NCBI GenBank assembly: GCA_964615765.1
Contig: CAZTQN010000010.1
Location: forward strand, 55,347 to 119,346
Direction: 5' to 3'
DNA from: CAZTQN01 sp964615765
GTDB lineage: Bacteria; Planctomycetota; Phycisphaerae; Phycisphaerales; UBA1924
Length of the DNA stretch: 64,000 nt
Below are positions 1-7,935 of the stretch, piece by piece. How positions within the stretch are numbered: the first letter of the stretch is position 1; every line of letters starts with the position of its first letter. Both the position numbers and the translations under genes were made by a program. Under the pieces are notes generated by a model that was not told the origin of the DNA, made no database searches, and was given only the letters and a program-made list of their open reading frames with translations.

Positions 1-1
1 G

Positions 2-475
2 ACGGTGCTGCAGCAGCCCGCCGCCGCAGTCGCCTGCTACCGCGGCTCCGCCGTGTTCGAGGTCGCCGGAGTCGGCACCTCCCCCTTCACGTTCCAGTGG
101 CAGCGCGAGACGTCTCCCGGCTCGGGCAACTTCATCAACGTCACGGACACCGTCGCCACCGACTTCACCGTCAGCGGGGCGACGACCCGGACGCTCACGA
201 TCACGCCCGCAGCCGGGCGCTCGCTGCCCGCGTCCGTCGCGACGAACTATCGCTGCCGGATCGCCAACATCTGCGGCAACACCACCACCAACCCCGCCGC
301 CCTGCGCGTCTGCCGCGGCGATTTCAACTGCATGAGCGGGCTCACCGTCCAGGACATCTTCGATTTCCTCGCCGCCTACTTCGCGGCGAGCCCGACGGGC
401 GACTTCAACGGGGTCGGCGGGTTGACGGTGCAGGACATCTTCGACTTCCTTGCCGCCTACTTCGCGGGCTGCTGA
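2..475 (+). CDS. C-terminal part of a secreted Ig-like protein with GC-type dockerin tail (5' partial)
   Basis: The frame is open at the left edge, so only the last ~157 codons are present and the true start lies outside the window. The visible part has an immunoglobulin-like beta domain (CYRGSAVF... FQWQRE ... YRCRIANICG) with the spaced Cys and Trp expected of such folds. A doublet of EF-hand-like loops follows, each starting DFN and continuing into TVQDIFDFLAAYFA; the last residue is Cys. The same tail closes the proteins encoded at 32865-34316 and 34537-37527. Extracellular or cell-surface location is inferred from this. The cargo function cannot be told from the fragment. Confidence 0.85.
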   Translation, partial: TVLQQPAAAVACYRGSAVFEVAGVGTSPFTFQWQRETSPGSGNFINVTDTVATDFTVSGATTRTLTITPAAGRSLPASVATNYRCRIANICGNTTTNPAALRVCRGDFNCMSGLTVQDIFDFLAAYFAASPTGDFNGVGGLTVQDIFDFLAAYFAGC

Positions 476-513
476 GGCTCGCGCCCGCGCAGGCCCGCCT
501 CACCGGCCCGACA

Positions 514-1833
514 TCACGCGCCCATCGACGCGCGAACGACCTCCGCCGCCCGGTGCAGTTCCTCTTCGGTGTTCAGGATGTCCGGGCAGAGTCGCACATG
601 CCCGGCCCGCGCGTCGGCGTTGACGCCGAGGGACTTCAGCCGCTCGCACCAGCCCGGCGCGTCCGCGTGCGGCACGAGCAGGAACGCCCCGCGCGAGGGC
701 AGTTCGCGGAGGGGCACGCCCCTCTCCCGCAAAGCCGCGGCGAGCGTGCGCTGCTGCGCCATCGAGTACGCCCGCAGCCGCTCGACACCGAGCGCCAGCG
801 TCAGGTGCAGCCCGGCCCGGGCCTGAAAGAACGGCAGCACGGGCATCGTCGATTCCAGCCACGCGTCGCCGCCGGGAGAAAGCAGCGGCTGCTCCGGACG
901 CTGGTACTTGAACGTGTCGAGCTTGGCGAACCAGCCGGTATCGAGCGTGCGCGGCTTGCCCTCGCGCTCGGGCTCCGACGTCAGCGGGAGGTGCCTGGGA
1001 TGAATCGCCAGCCAGCACGCGCCCGGCCCGCCGCGGGTGTACTTGTACGACCCGCCGATCGCGAAGTCGGCCCCGAGGCGGTCGAAGTCGACCGGCACGA
1101 CGCCGGCGCTGTGGTAGGTGTCGAGCATCGACCACGCGCCCGCCGCCCGCGCCGCGGCGACGATGCGGTCGACCCCGTCCAGCACCTGCCCCGTGGCGAA
1201 GATGATCTGTGAACACACAACCAGCGACGGACGCTGGGCGTCGCGGATCGCCTCGAGGTACCCGTCGGCGTCGATCAGCCGCACGCCCTCGTGCACGCGC
1301 CCGGGGACCCAGCGGATCTGGATCCGACCCTTCAGCGCGTACGTGCGCAGGATGAAGTCGATCGAATCGAACTCGCCGGCGCTGGCGATGACCGTCGGCG
1401 GGCGGCCGCTCGCGTCGAGCGCCGGCAGCGCGTTCAGCACCGAACGCAGGCCCGCGCCGGCGCTGGGCCTGGGGACGACGGCGTCGCCGCGCGCCGCGCC
1501 GATCAGCCGGGCCACGCCGGCGCGGAACGCCGTCATCTCGTTGAGCCACAGGCCCCAGGCCCCGTCCATGTCTGCGTACCAGGCGTCGAGGGCCCGCGCG
1601 ACGTCATCGGCCATCATGTCCAGCGGGCGGCCCAGCGAGTGGTTGGCGAGGTAGATCTCCCGGCGCAACAGCACGCGCGAGAACAGCGGCCAGATGTGGG
1701 CCCGCAGGCCGGCCTCCGAGAGCGGGCCCGGCCCGAGGGCGGCGGCCGCCGCGGCGATGCGGTCATCGATGCGGAACTCGGGCAAAGACGCTGCGGGCGC
1801 TTGCCCGGGGCGGGTGTCGGTCGCGCTGCTCAT
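514..1833 (-). CDS. kynU: kynureninase-like PLP-dependent hydrolase
   Basis: A 439-residue fold-type-I PLP enzyme. The family cleaves kynurenine or 3-hydroxykynurenine to anthranilate or 3-hydroxyanthranilate plus alanine. The cofactor lysine is probably K264 in GGSYKYTRGGPG, which matches the family pattern around the Schiff-base lysine. The aspartate of LDTYHSAG (D238) is at the position that contacts the pyridine nitrogen. Length is normal for KynU. The ATG at 1833 overlaps the stop of pgsA by 4 bases (ATGA), so the two genes are probably translationally coupled. No other tryptophan-catabolism or NAD-synthesis gene is nearby, so the substrate is inferred from family resemblance only. Confidence 0.8.
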   Translation of the reverse strand: MSSATDTRPGQAPAASLPEFRIDDRIAAAAAALGPGPLSEAGLRAHIWPLFSRVLLRREIYLANHSLGRPLDMMADDVARALDAWYADMDGAWGLWLNEMTAFRAGVARLIGAARGDAVVPRPSAGAGLRSVLNALPALDASGRPPTVIASAGEFDSIDFILRTYALKGRIQIRWVPGRVHEGVRLIDADGYLEAIRDAQRPSLVVCSQIIFATGQVLDGVDRIVAAARAAGAWSMLDTYHSAGVVPVDFDRLGADFAIGGSYKYTRGGPGACWLAIHPRHLPLTSEPEREGKPRTLDTGWFAKLDTFKYQRPEQPLLSPGGDAWLESTMPVLPFFQARAGLHLTLALGVERLRAYSMAQQRTLAAALRERGVPLRELPSRGAFLLVPHADAPGWCERLKSLGVNADARAGHVRLCPDILNTEEELHRAAEVVRASMGA

Positions 1834-2504
1834 GCCCGAAGTGTTGGCGTGCCGAGCACGCGGACGCCGCGGACGACATACGGCACGGTGCTCCACGCCG
1901 TCACCCCGACGGTCAGCCACACCAGCCCGGCGATGACGTTCGACGCCGACGCCGCGTAGCCCAGCCCGATCAGCACCATCACGCCCGGCACGCACACGCT
2001 CTGCACGACCATCTTGGCCTTGCCGGACCAGTCGGCCGCGAACGAGACACCGCGGGATTCGGCCTCCGCCCGGATGCTGGTCACGAGCAGTTCTCGCCCC
2101 AGGATGACGGAGACCATCCAGGGCGCGACGTGCGAAACGCTCCGGGCCGCGGGTTCGTCGCCCGCCGCGGCGAGCACGAACGCCGGGCCCGCCAGGAACG
2201 CGAACGAGCCGATGACCAGCAGTTTGTCGGCGAAGGGATCCATGATGCGCCCGAGCACGCTGACCACGCGCCAGCGCCGGGCGAGGTAGCCGTCGAGCGC
2301 GTCGGTCACCGCGGCGACCACGAACAGCGCGGCGCACGCCAGCAGCCACACGTCGGGGCGGGTCGGCCCGCCGGGGCCGGGGCGCGCGGGCGAGTCGCTG
2401 ATGGTCCACAGGCTGAGCCCGGCGAACAGCCCGGCCGCCATGACGACGCGCAGGGCCGTCAGGGCGTTGGGGATCCACGCTCGTGGGCCGGAGGGAGTGT
2501 TCAT
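1830..2504 (-). CDS. pgsA: CDP-diacylglycerol-glycerol-3-phosphate 3-phosphatidyltransferase
   Basis: An integral-membrane CDP-alcohol phosphatidyltransferase of 224 residues. It is expected to make phosphatidylglycerophosphate, the first committed step to phosphatidylglycerol and cardiolipin. The diagnostic motif D-x2-DG-x2-AR-x8-G-x3-D-x3-D is complete at residues 68-93 (D68, D71, G72, A75, R76, G85, D89, D93), and several hydrophobic helices surround it. The open frame runs further upstream into the tRNA gene. The ATG at 2504 (MNTPSGPRAWIPNALTALR) is preferred because the family's conserved N-terminus begins there. It lies 45 bases downstream of the tRNA-Ser 3' end on the same strand, so part of its transcription could be shared with the tRNA. 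Confidence 0.92.
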   Translation of the reverse strand: MNTPSGPRAWIPNALTALRVVMAAGLFAGLSLWTISDSPARPGPGGPTRPDVWLLACAALFVVAAVTDALDGYLARRWRVVSVLGRIMDPFADKLLVIGSFAFLAGPAFVLAAAGDEPAARSVSHVAPWMVSVILGRELLVTSIRAEAESRGVSFAADWSGKAKMVVQSVCVPGVMVLIGLGYAASASNVIAGLVWLTVGVTAWSTVPYVVRGVRVLGTPTLRA

Positions 2505-2549
2505 GCCCGCAGCACCTGCCTCCCCATGCCGAACGCCCATCACTGCAAA

Positions 2550-2636
2550 CGGTGCGAGAGGGATTCGAACCCCCGAGGCCCTTTCAGACCTATTCGATTT
2601 CAAGTCGAACGCCTTCAGCCGCTCGGCCATCGCACC
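2550..2636 (-). tRNA. tRNA-Ser (anticodon UGA)
   Basis: On the minus strand a 7-bp acceptor stem (GGTGCGA with TCGCACC) encloses a full class II tRNA of 87 bases. The anticodon stem TTCGA/TCGAA holds the loop CTTGAAA with anticodon TGA at 2602-2600. A long variable arm follows, and the T loop is the standard GGTTCGAATCC. The long variable arm is typical of serine tRNAs. The discriminator base is G. CCA is not encoded. pgsA and the kynureninase-like gene follow on the same strand. Confidence 0.97.
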
Positions 2637-2705
2637 CGGACGGGCAATCGTCAGGACCGCGCCCCGGCGGGTCAACCGCGGCGTGGGGCGGGGCTAGTCT
2701 CCGGG

Positions 2706-3317
2706 ATGAACCCTGCACCGGGGAATCTGCGCTCGTTCTGCCGGGGCTGCGGGTACGACCTGACGGGGGCGAGCGCCGGCGCCTGCCCCGAGTGCGGGCG
2801 AGCCTTCGACCCCGCCGACGCCCGCAGTGTCGACCGCCGCCGCCTGAAGTCCCGGCGTCGCCGGCAGGCGCTGCGCCTGCTCGCCGTCGGCGGGGTTGTC
2901 GCGCTCGTGCTCGCCTTCGCGCCGCGCGGGTACGTGCGTATCGACGCGACGCTGACGGACCAGGCCGGGCAGCCCATGGGCACCAGTTCGGCGTTCGCGC
3001 CGATCCCGCCGGGCTGGATCGGTCGGGGCTACGGCGTGTGGTGGACCATCGCCGACCCGAGCGCCGCCACGCCCGGCCCGCTGATGCAGGCTCACTTCAG
3101 CATCGTTGCCGTTCGGCGCGAATGGCTGAACGCCGGCACCAGCCAGTCCACCAGCACCGGCAGCATCGCGACCGACGGGCGGCGGACGGTCAACATCGCG
3201 TCGGAAACCGTCGGGCAGATCGCGCTCCGCTGCGCCCGGCCGATCGCGGGGCGGATGGCGGTCGACGCCGCGCCGGGCGGGATGATGATGTACGACATGC
3301 CCGAAGACGCAAACTGA
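2706..3317 (+). CDS. zinc-ribbon membrane-anchored protein of unknown function
   Basis: A 203-residue protein that opens with a short zinc ribbon (CRGCGYDLTG ... CPECG, about residues 12-34). A basic stretch and one hydrophobic segment (about residues 60-77, LLAVGGVVALVLAFAP) follow, then a soluble domain predicted to lie outside the cytoplasm. The CxxCGYDLTG ribbon is a recurrent N-terminal decoration in planctomycete membrane proteins. The soluble domain is not recognised. The gene is divergent from the tRNA with about 70 bases between them. A related ribbon occurs at the C-terminus of the protein at 28248-28712. Confidence 0.75.
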   Translation: MNPAPGNLRSFCRGCGYDLTGASAGACPECGRAFDPADARSVDRRRLKSRRRRQALRLLAVGGVVALVLAFAPRGYVRIDATLTDQAGQPMGTSSAFAPIPPGWIGRGYGVWWTIADPSAATPGPLMQAHFSIVAVRREWLNAGTSQSTSTGSIATDGRRTVNIASETVGQIALRCARPIAGRMAVDAAPGGMMMYDMPEDAN

Positions 3318-3379
3318 CCTGAATCAACCGCTCGACTACGTTTGTGACACCGCGAGCTGGATTAAGAGCGGAGACAGTT

Positions 3380-4225
3380 ATGGCACAGCGTACGCGAGTT
3401 ACCTTGACCAAGGCGCAAGCAGAATCGCCAACAGGGCGAGCGCTGATTCAAGCGATTCTGGACATGTGCCATGACGGCGAGTTGACGATGGAGGAGATTG
3501 AACACTTCCACATATCGCTTCGCACCGCAGACGACACGATACCGGCTGTCCAAGTCCTGCGTGCATTGACACGCGCGGTTGTGGCCGATGGGATAATCGA
3601 TCCGGTTGAGGCGTACGACCTGAAATGTCACTTTGAACGCGTGCTCCCTAAAGAAATTCGCGGCATTGTCACGACGCACCTTGAGTCGATCGGAGCGCCA
3701 CCGAGAGCAGAGAGGAAGCAAGACGACTGGCGATCGGACCCCGCGACAATCCGGCAGATCGAGTACATCATCGCGCTCGGCGGAAGCACCGCCGCAGGCA
3801 TGTCGAAGGGGCAGGCCTCTGACCTGATCGAGGAGCTCTTGCTGGCGCGTCCGCCAACACCACGCCAGATGATGCTGATCAGATTCTTCGACCGATTGGA
3901 CCTGGCTCGCTCGACCAAGGAGCAAGTCAGCCTCTGGATTGACCAGGTCTTCATCCATCAGCCGTCGCATGAACGCGCCTGGGACCGCTTCAAGATTGAA
4001 ACGGGTCGCGATCCGGCGAGTCTCGACTACGAGCTTGTTCCTATCGGAGCCTATCGCCAGTATCTGCGCGAGCAATCCGCCGGAACCACGCCAACGGCCA
4101 CACCACCCGTGCCGAAGGAACTCAAGCCGACTCGCCAAGTCAACTACTGGATGTTCGTTTGGATCGCCATGGGACTCATGGTGTTGGTGGTCGTGGTGCT
4201 GATCAGTTCGAGCGCGTTCCGCTGA
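3380..4225 (+). CDS. hypothetical protein with two small repeated modules and a C-terminal membrane anchor
   Basis: The ATG at 3380 is chosen because it follows the purine-rich GCGGAGACAG; an in-frame GTG at 3344 would add 12 residues. The 281-residue product has an N-terminal helical part of the tellurite-resistance TerB flavour (DGELTMEE... VVADGIIDPVEAYDLK). Two similar modules follow: ATIRQIEYIIALGG with SKGQASDLIEELL, and PTPRQMMLIRFFDRL with STKEQVSLWIDQVF. A proline-rich linker leads to one C-terminal transmembrane helix with no cytoplasmic tail. Base composition is clearly lower in GC than in adjacent genes and codon choice is more relaxed, which suggests acquisition by transfer. The function is unknown. 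It converges with the methyltransferase at 4229 with only 3 bases between the stops. Confidence 0.75.
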   Translation: MAQRTRVTLTKAQAESPTGRALIQAILDMCHDGELTMEEIEHFHISLRTADDTIPAVQVLRALTRAVVADGIIDPVEAYDLKCHFERVLPKEIRGIVTTHLESIGAPPRAERKQDDWRSDPATIRQIEYIIALGGSTAAGMSKGQASDLIEELLLARPPTPRQMMLIRFFDRLDLARSTKEQVSLWIDQVFIHQPSHERAWDRFKIETGRDPASLDYELVPIGAYRQYLREQSAGTTPTATPPVPKELKPTRQVNYWMFVWIAMGLMVLVVVVLISSSAFR

Positions 4226-4228
4226 CGC

Positions 4229-4858
4229 TTACTGGATCGCCTCGAGGTACACCGAGATCGGCTGCGTGAACGGATTGTCAAACCCGCGGAGCGGCATGCC
4301 GGTGGTCTGGTCCATGGTCGCCGTCTCGCGCATCTCCGGATCGACCGACTCGCCGAAGGAGGCGTCGATGATCCGCTCGAACCCGCACAGCACCAGCAGC
4401 CACGTGAGCGAGTAGCGGTCCCAGAAGAACCAGTGCCCGATCTTGGAGGGCTGCTCGAAGGACTTGGGCGAGCCGCCCATGTGCCGCAGGCAGTCAAGTT
4501 CCGAGGAAAAGTGCGGCGCGAGGAAGCGGTTGCCGGCGTAGAACGCCGCGTCCCCCTCGCGCCAGGCGCGGACGAACTTCTCGCAGTCCGGCAAAACCAG
4601 GCGCAGCACCCCGCCGGGCTGCAGCACGCGCCGGCAGTCGGCGATCAGCCGCCGGGCCGCCTCGATGGGCATGTGCTCCAGGCTGTGCGAGCAGAAGGCG
4701 CGGCGGACCGATCCGTCGGCGAAGCCGCTCAGCCCCCGCGTGCTCAGGTCGTACCCGAGTTCGTACTCGAGGTTCGTCCAGCCGGGATGAGCCCACTGCA
4801 CGCCCCCGCCCAGGTTCAGGCTGAGGCCGGCCGCGGGCGTTTCGGGCGTGTGCGTCAT
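4229..4858 (-). CDS. SAM-dependent methyltransferase (class I)
   Basis: A 209-residue Rossmann-type methyltransferase. The AdoMet-binding loop is near the N-terminus (LNLGGGVQWAHPGWTNLE). The middle reads CSHSLEHMPIEAARRLIADC, followed by the LQPGGVLRLVLPDCEKF strand typical of Methyltransf_11 relatives. The arrangement resembles predicted methyltransferases found with polysaccharide or lipid glycosylation genes. No such genes adjoin it here, so the substrate is unknown. Only 11 bases separate it from nuoG upstream on the same strand, and co-transcription is likely. Confidence 0.8.
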   Translation of the reverse strand: MTHTPETPAAGLSLNLGGGVQWAHPGWTNLEYELGYDLSTRGLSGFADGSVRRAFCSHSLEHMPIEAARRLIADCRRVLQPGGVLRLVLPDCEKFVRAWREGDAAFYAGNRFLAPHFSSELDCLRHMGGSPKSFEQPSKIGHWFFWDRYSLTWLLVLCGFERIIDASFGESVDPEMRETATMDQTTGMPLRGFDNPFTQPISVYLEAIQ

Positions 4859-4869
4859 CGCGTCCGGGT

Positions 4870-6624
4870 TCAGAGCTCAACCACCTGCATGTCCGGCACC
4901 TGCTCGACGGGGAGGCTGGGCGTGACGACCTGGGCCACCAGCGGCGACAGCGCGGGGAACATCGCCGCCATCGCCTGGCGCGCGTGGGCCGCGTTGTACA
5001 TCTCGCCCACGGGGCGGACGACCGTGGCCCCGTCGGGCACCTGGCCGGCCTTGCCGGGGTTGATCATCACCGTCTCCGCGGCGACCGGGGCCGTGCGCCC
5101 GTCCAGCAGGGCTTCGAGGTCGAGCGCGATCTGAGCCTCGGGCTTGCCCGGCTCGACGGGCGGGATCGCCTGCTCGAACGACTGCAGCATGTTCCGCGCG
5201 TTCTCGAAGGTGCCCGCCTTCTCCAGCCACGTGCACCCGGGCAGCACCACGTCCGCCTCGCGGGTCAGCACGCTCTCGAGCGTGTCGATGACCACCGTGA
5301 ACGGGCGCGTCTGCCCGACCGCGCGGACGGCGTCCTTCAGCCCCTGCGGGGCCCAGTCGCCCGTGTAGTTGCCCGTCAGCACGACGGCCCCGAACTCCCC
5401 GCTGCGCACTCGGGACTCGAAGCCCGCCGCGTCGACGATCGACCCGCCGAAAGCCTCCAGCACGCGGCGGACGCCCCGCGCGTTCGGGGCCTTTTCCGCG
5501 GAGATCTTGAACCCCTTGGGGTCATTGGGCGGGAAGGTCTGATCCTGCCCGACGACCGGGACATAGCCCACGCCCAGCACGGCGTTCTTGTCGATCCGCC
5601 GGGCCAGGCGGGCCAGGTGGAACGCGTCCTCGCACGAGAGCATCGGGCTGATGAGCACGCCCAGGCGCTTCCCGCCGGAGGCCGCCGTCGTCAGACCGGC
5701 CAGCGCGTCGCGGTATGCCCGGTTCCAGTCGCTCGCGACCTGCAGCCCGAACTGGCGGCGCTGGGCGCTGCTGAGCCGCTGCTCGGAGTGCACGTGCTTC
5801 CACCCGTAGCGGACCTCGTCGGAGATCCACCACTTGTTGACGCTCATGTTCGTGCGCGGCTTGATGCGGTACACCCGACCGTCGTTGGTGTCGACGCGGA
5901 TGTTGTCGCCCGAGGCCGTGATCCCGTCGATCGAGGGCGTCTCTTTCAGGAACCAGACGCGCTGGGCGAACAGGAAGTCCTTATCGAGCAGCGCGCCGAC
6001 GGGGCAAAGGTCCGTCACGTTGGCGCTCAGCGGGTTGTCGAGCGCGATGCCGGGGAAGATGTCGATCTCTTCCTTGTTGCCGCGGCCTTGCACGAGCAGT
6101 TCCGCCGTGCCCGTCACTTCCCGCGTGAAGCGGACGCAGCGGGTGCACATGATGCAGCGGTCGGCGTAGAGGTAGACGTGGGGGCCGAGGTCCTTCTTGG
6201 GGTTCTTGACCTTGGTCTCCTCGAAGCGGGAGACGCCGCGGCCGTATTGGTACGAATAGTCCTGCAAGAAGCACTCGCCGGACTGGTCGCACACGGGGCA
6301 ATCGAGCGGGTGGTTGATGAGCAGGTATTCCATCACCGCCTTCTGGTTGGCGATGGACTTGGGCGAGTCGGTGTACACGACCATGCCGTCGGCGCACGAC
6401 GTCTGGCACGTGGGAACGAGCTTGGGGATCGGCTCGAGCGCGTTGTTGTTGCGCGGGTTGGGCTGCCAGACCTCGGCCAGGCAGATGCGGCACGAGGCGA
6501 CGATCGACAGCCCGTCGTGGTAGCAGTACTGCGGGATCTCGATCCCGTGCGCGTTGGCCACCTGCAGGATCATCTGCCCGGGGGTAAAGTCGCAGCGCTG
6601 CCCGTTGATGGTGATGGAAGGCAT
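4870..6624 (-). CDS. nuoG: NADH-quinone oxidoreductase subunit G, short form
   Basis: The iron-sulfur subunit of respiratory complex I, 584 residues from ATG 6624 (MPSITING); a TTG at 6633 is also in frame. The [2Fe-2S] ligands are C34, C45, C48 and C73. The His-ligated [4Fe-4S] site is H105, C109, C112 and C118 (HPLDCPVCDQSGEC). A further four-Cys cluster lies around CIMCTRC...CPVGAL. A molybdopterin-oxidoreductase-like domain follows. At 584 residues it is shorter than typical NuoG (about 680-900), mainly in that C-terminal domain. No other nuo gene is in the window, although the subunit is usually encoded inside nuoA-N. Confidence 0.88.
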   Translation of the reverse strand: MPSITINGQRCDFTPGQMILQVANAHGIEIPQYCYHDGLSIVASCRICLAEVWQPNPRNNNALEPIPKLVPTCQTSCADGMVVYTDSPKSIANQKAVMEYLLINHPLDCPVCDQSGECFLQDYSYQYGRGVSRFEETKVKNPKKDLGPHVYLYADRCIMCTRCVRFTREVTGTAELLVQGRGNKEEIDIFPGIALDNPLSANVTDLCPVGALLDKDFLFAQRVWFLKETPSIDGITASGDNIRVDTNDGRVYRIKPRTNMSVNKWWISDEVRYGWKHVHSEQRLSSAQRRQFGLQVASDWNRAYRDALAGLTTAASGGKRLGVLISPMLSCEDAFHLARLARRIDKNAVLGVGYVPVVGQDQTFPPNDPKGFKISAEKAPNARGVRRVLEAFGGSIVDAAGFESRVRSGEFGAVVLTGNYTGDWAPQGLKDAVRAVGQTRPFTVVIDTLESVLTREADVVLPGCTWLEKAGTFENARNMLQSFEQAIPPVEPGKPEAQIALDLEALLDGRTAPVAAETVMINPGKAGQVPDGATVVRPVGEMYNAAHARQAMAAMFPALSPLVAQVVTPSLPVEQVPDMQVVEL

Positions 6625-6717
6625 GGGGGCCAATGGTAAGGCGGAAACCGGCGCGCGTCCGCACGCACCGGCAAACCATCGTCCGGACCGTTTCGCCCCC
6701 TGCGCGGGCGTTCCCGA

Positions 6718-7743
6718 TCAGCCCTTTTTCTTGCTGGTGGCGACCGCGTCCCGGGCCAACATCGCCGCCCCCAGCAGCCCGGCGTCGTCTTCCAGCAGGC
6801 TCGCCACGACTTCAACCGCCCGGCACCGGGCCGGGAAGACCAGTTCCCGCACGTCCTTGCGGACCAGCTTCACCCACGGCTCGCCGAGCGCCTCGGTGAA
6901 CCCGCCGCCCAGGACCACCCGCGGCAGGCTGAGCACCGTGACCATGTTGGCGATCGAGATCGCCACGTTCCTCGCGGCCTCTTCCACCACCGAGACCGTC
7001 AAGCGATCCCCGCTCGTGAACGCCTGCGCGATCGTCTTGGAGCCGACGCGCCGGAACTTCTCCTCGTCGCGGTGCTCCTTGGCGTCCTTGATCTCGACGT
7101 ACTCGAGCAGGCGCGACTTGTGGTTGGATTTGATCAGCGCGATGAGCTGATCGACGATGTTGGTGCGCGAGCAGTTCTGCTCCAGCGTCCGCCGGGCCGC
7201 GGGGTTGCCGGGGAAGAGCACCGTGTGCCCGATCTCCCCGGCCGTCAGAAAGCCGCCCGCGTACAGCTGCCCGTTGAGGATCAGCCCCCCGCCGACGCCG
7301 GTGCCGATCCACACGCCCAGCACGTCCGTCGCGCCCTTGGCGCTCCCTAGGCGGAACTCGCCGTAGATCGCCGCGTTGACGTCGTTGTCGAGCACGACCG
7401 GCCCGCCGGGGCGCAGCTTGTCGCGCACGATCTTGGCCAGCGGGACGTTGGTCCACCGCAGGTTGACCGCCTCGAGCACCACGCCGCCCACCGGGTCGAT
7501 CGCGCCCGGCGCCCCGATGCCCACGCCGCCCAGGTCGCCCGGCAGGACGCCCGCCTGCGTGCACGCGTGCCGGATGCCCTCGACGATGCGCCCGATCACC
7601 GCGCTCTGCCCCTCGTCGGCCCGCGTCTTGCTGCGCGAGCGCCCGATGATGTGCCCCACGGAATCGACCACGCCGATCTGCATGTTCGTCCCGCCCAGGT
7701 CGACCCCGACGAACGGCTTGTCTTTGTCTTTGGCGCGGGCCAT
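6718..7743 (-). CDS. ROK-family sugar kinase (glucokinase-like)
   Basis: A 341-residue actin-fold kinase with the N-terminal phosphate motif DLGGT (residues 15-19), a second phosphate region (GIGAPGAIDP) and the sugar-binding stretch VLDNDVNAAIYGE. GEIGHTVLFPG supplies the conserved Glu and His. In typical ROK proteins a CxCGxxGCxE zinc site follows this His; here the region reads NPAARRTLEQNCSRTN and keeps only one Cys. The protein is therefore a ROK enzyme probably without the structural zinc. Glucose or another hexose is the probable substrate. It lies between nuoG and ispE on the same strand, with about 90 and 190 bases of spacing. Confidence 0.82.
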   Translation of the reverse strand: MARAKDKDKPFVGVDLGGTNMQIGVVDSVGHIIGRSRSKTRADEGQSAVIGRIVEGIRHACTQAGVLPGDLGGVGIGAPGAIDPVGGVVLEAVNLRWTNVPLAKIVRDKLRPGGPVVLDNDVNAAIYGEFRLGSAKGATDVLGVWIGTGVGGGLILNGQLYAGGFLTAGEIGHTVLFPGNPAARRTLEQNCSRTNIVDQLIALIKSNHKSRLLEYVEIKDAKEHRDEEKFRRVGSKTIAQAFTSGDRLTVSVVEEAARNVAISIANMVTVLSLPRVVLGGGFTEALGEPWVKLVRKDVRELVFPARCRAVEVVASLLEDDAGLLGAAMLARDAVATSKKKG

Positions 7744-7935
7744 CTCGTGCGTCTCCGGATCGGGTCGTCAACTCGGGATGTTCTCGCCCGTTCGACGCGC
7801 CGCCCGGTCACCCGGATTCGGCGCGGGGCAAGAATAGTGCCGCTCACCCGCGCGCACCGCCCGTGACATCGGCCCGTCCGATACCCGGGTTGACCCGCCG
7901 CCCCCCCCACCACCCACTCCGTCCGTTCACCCCGG

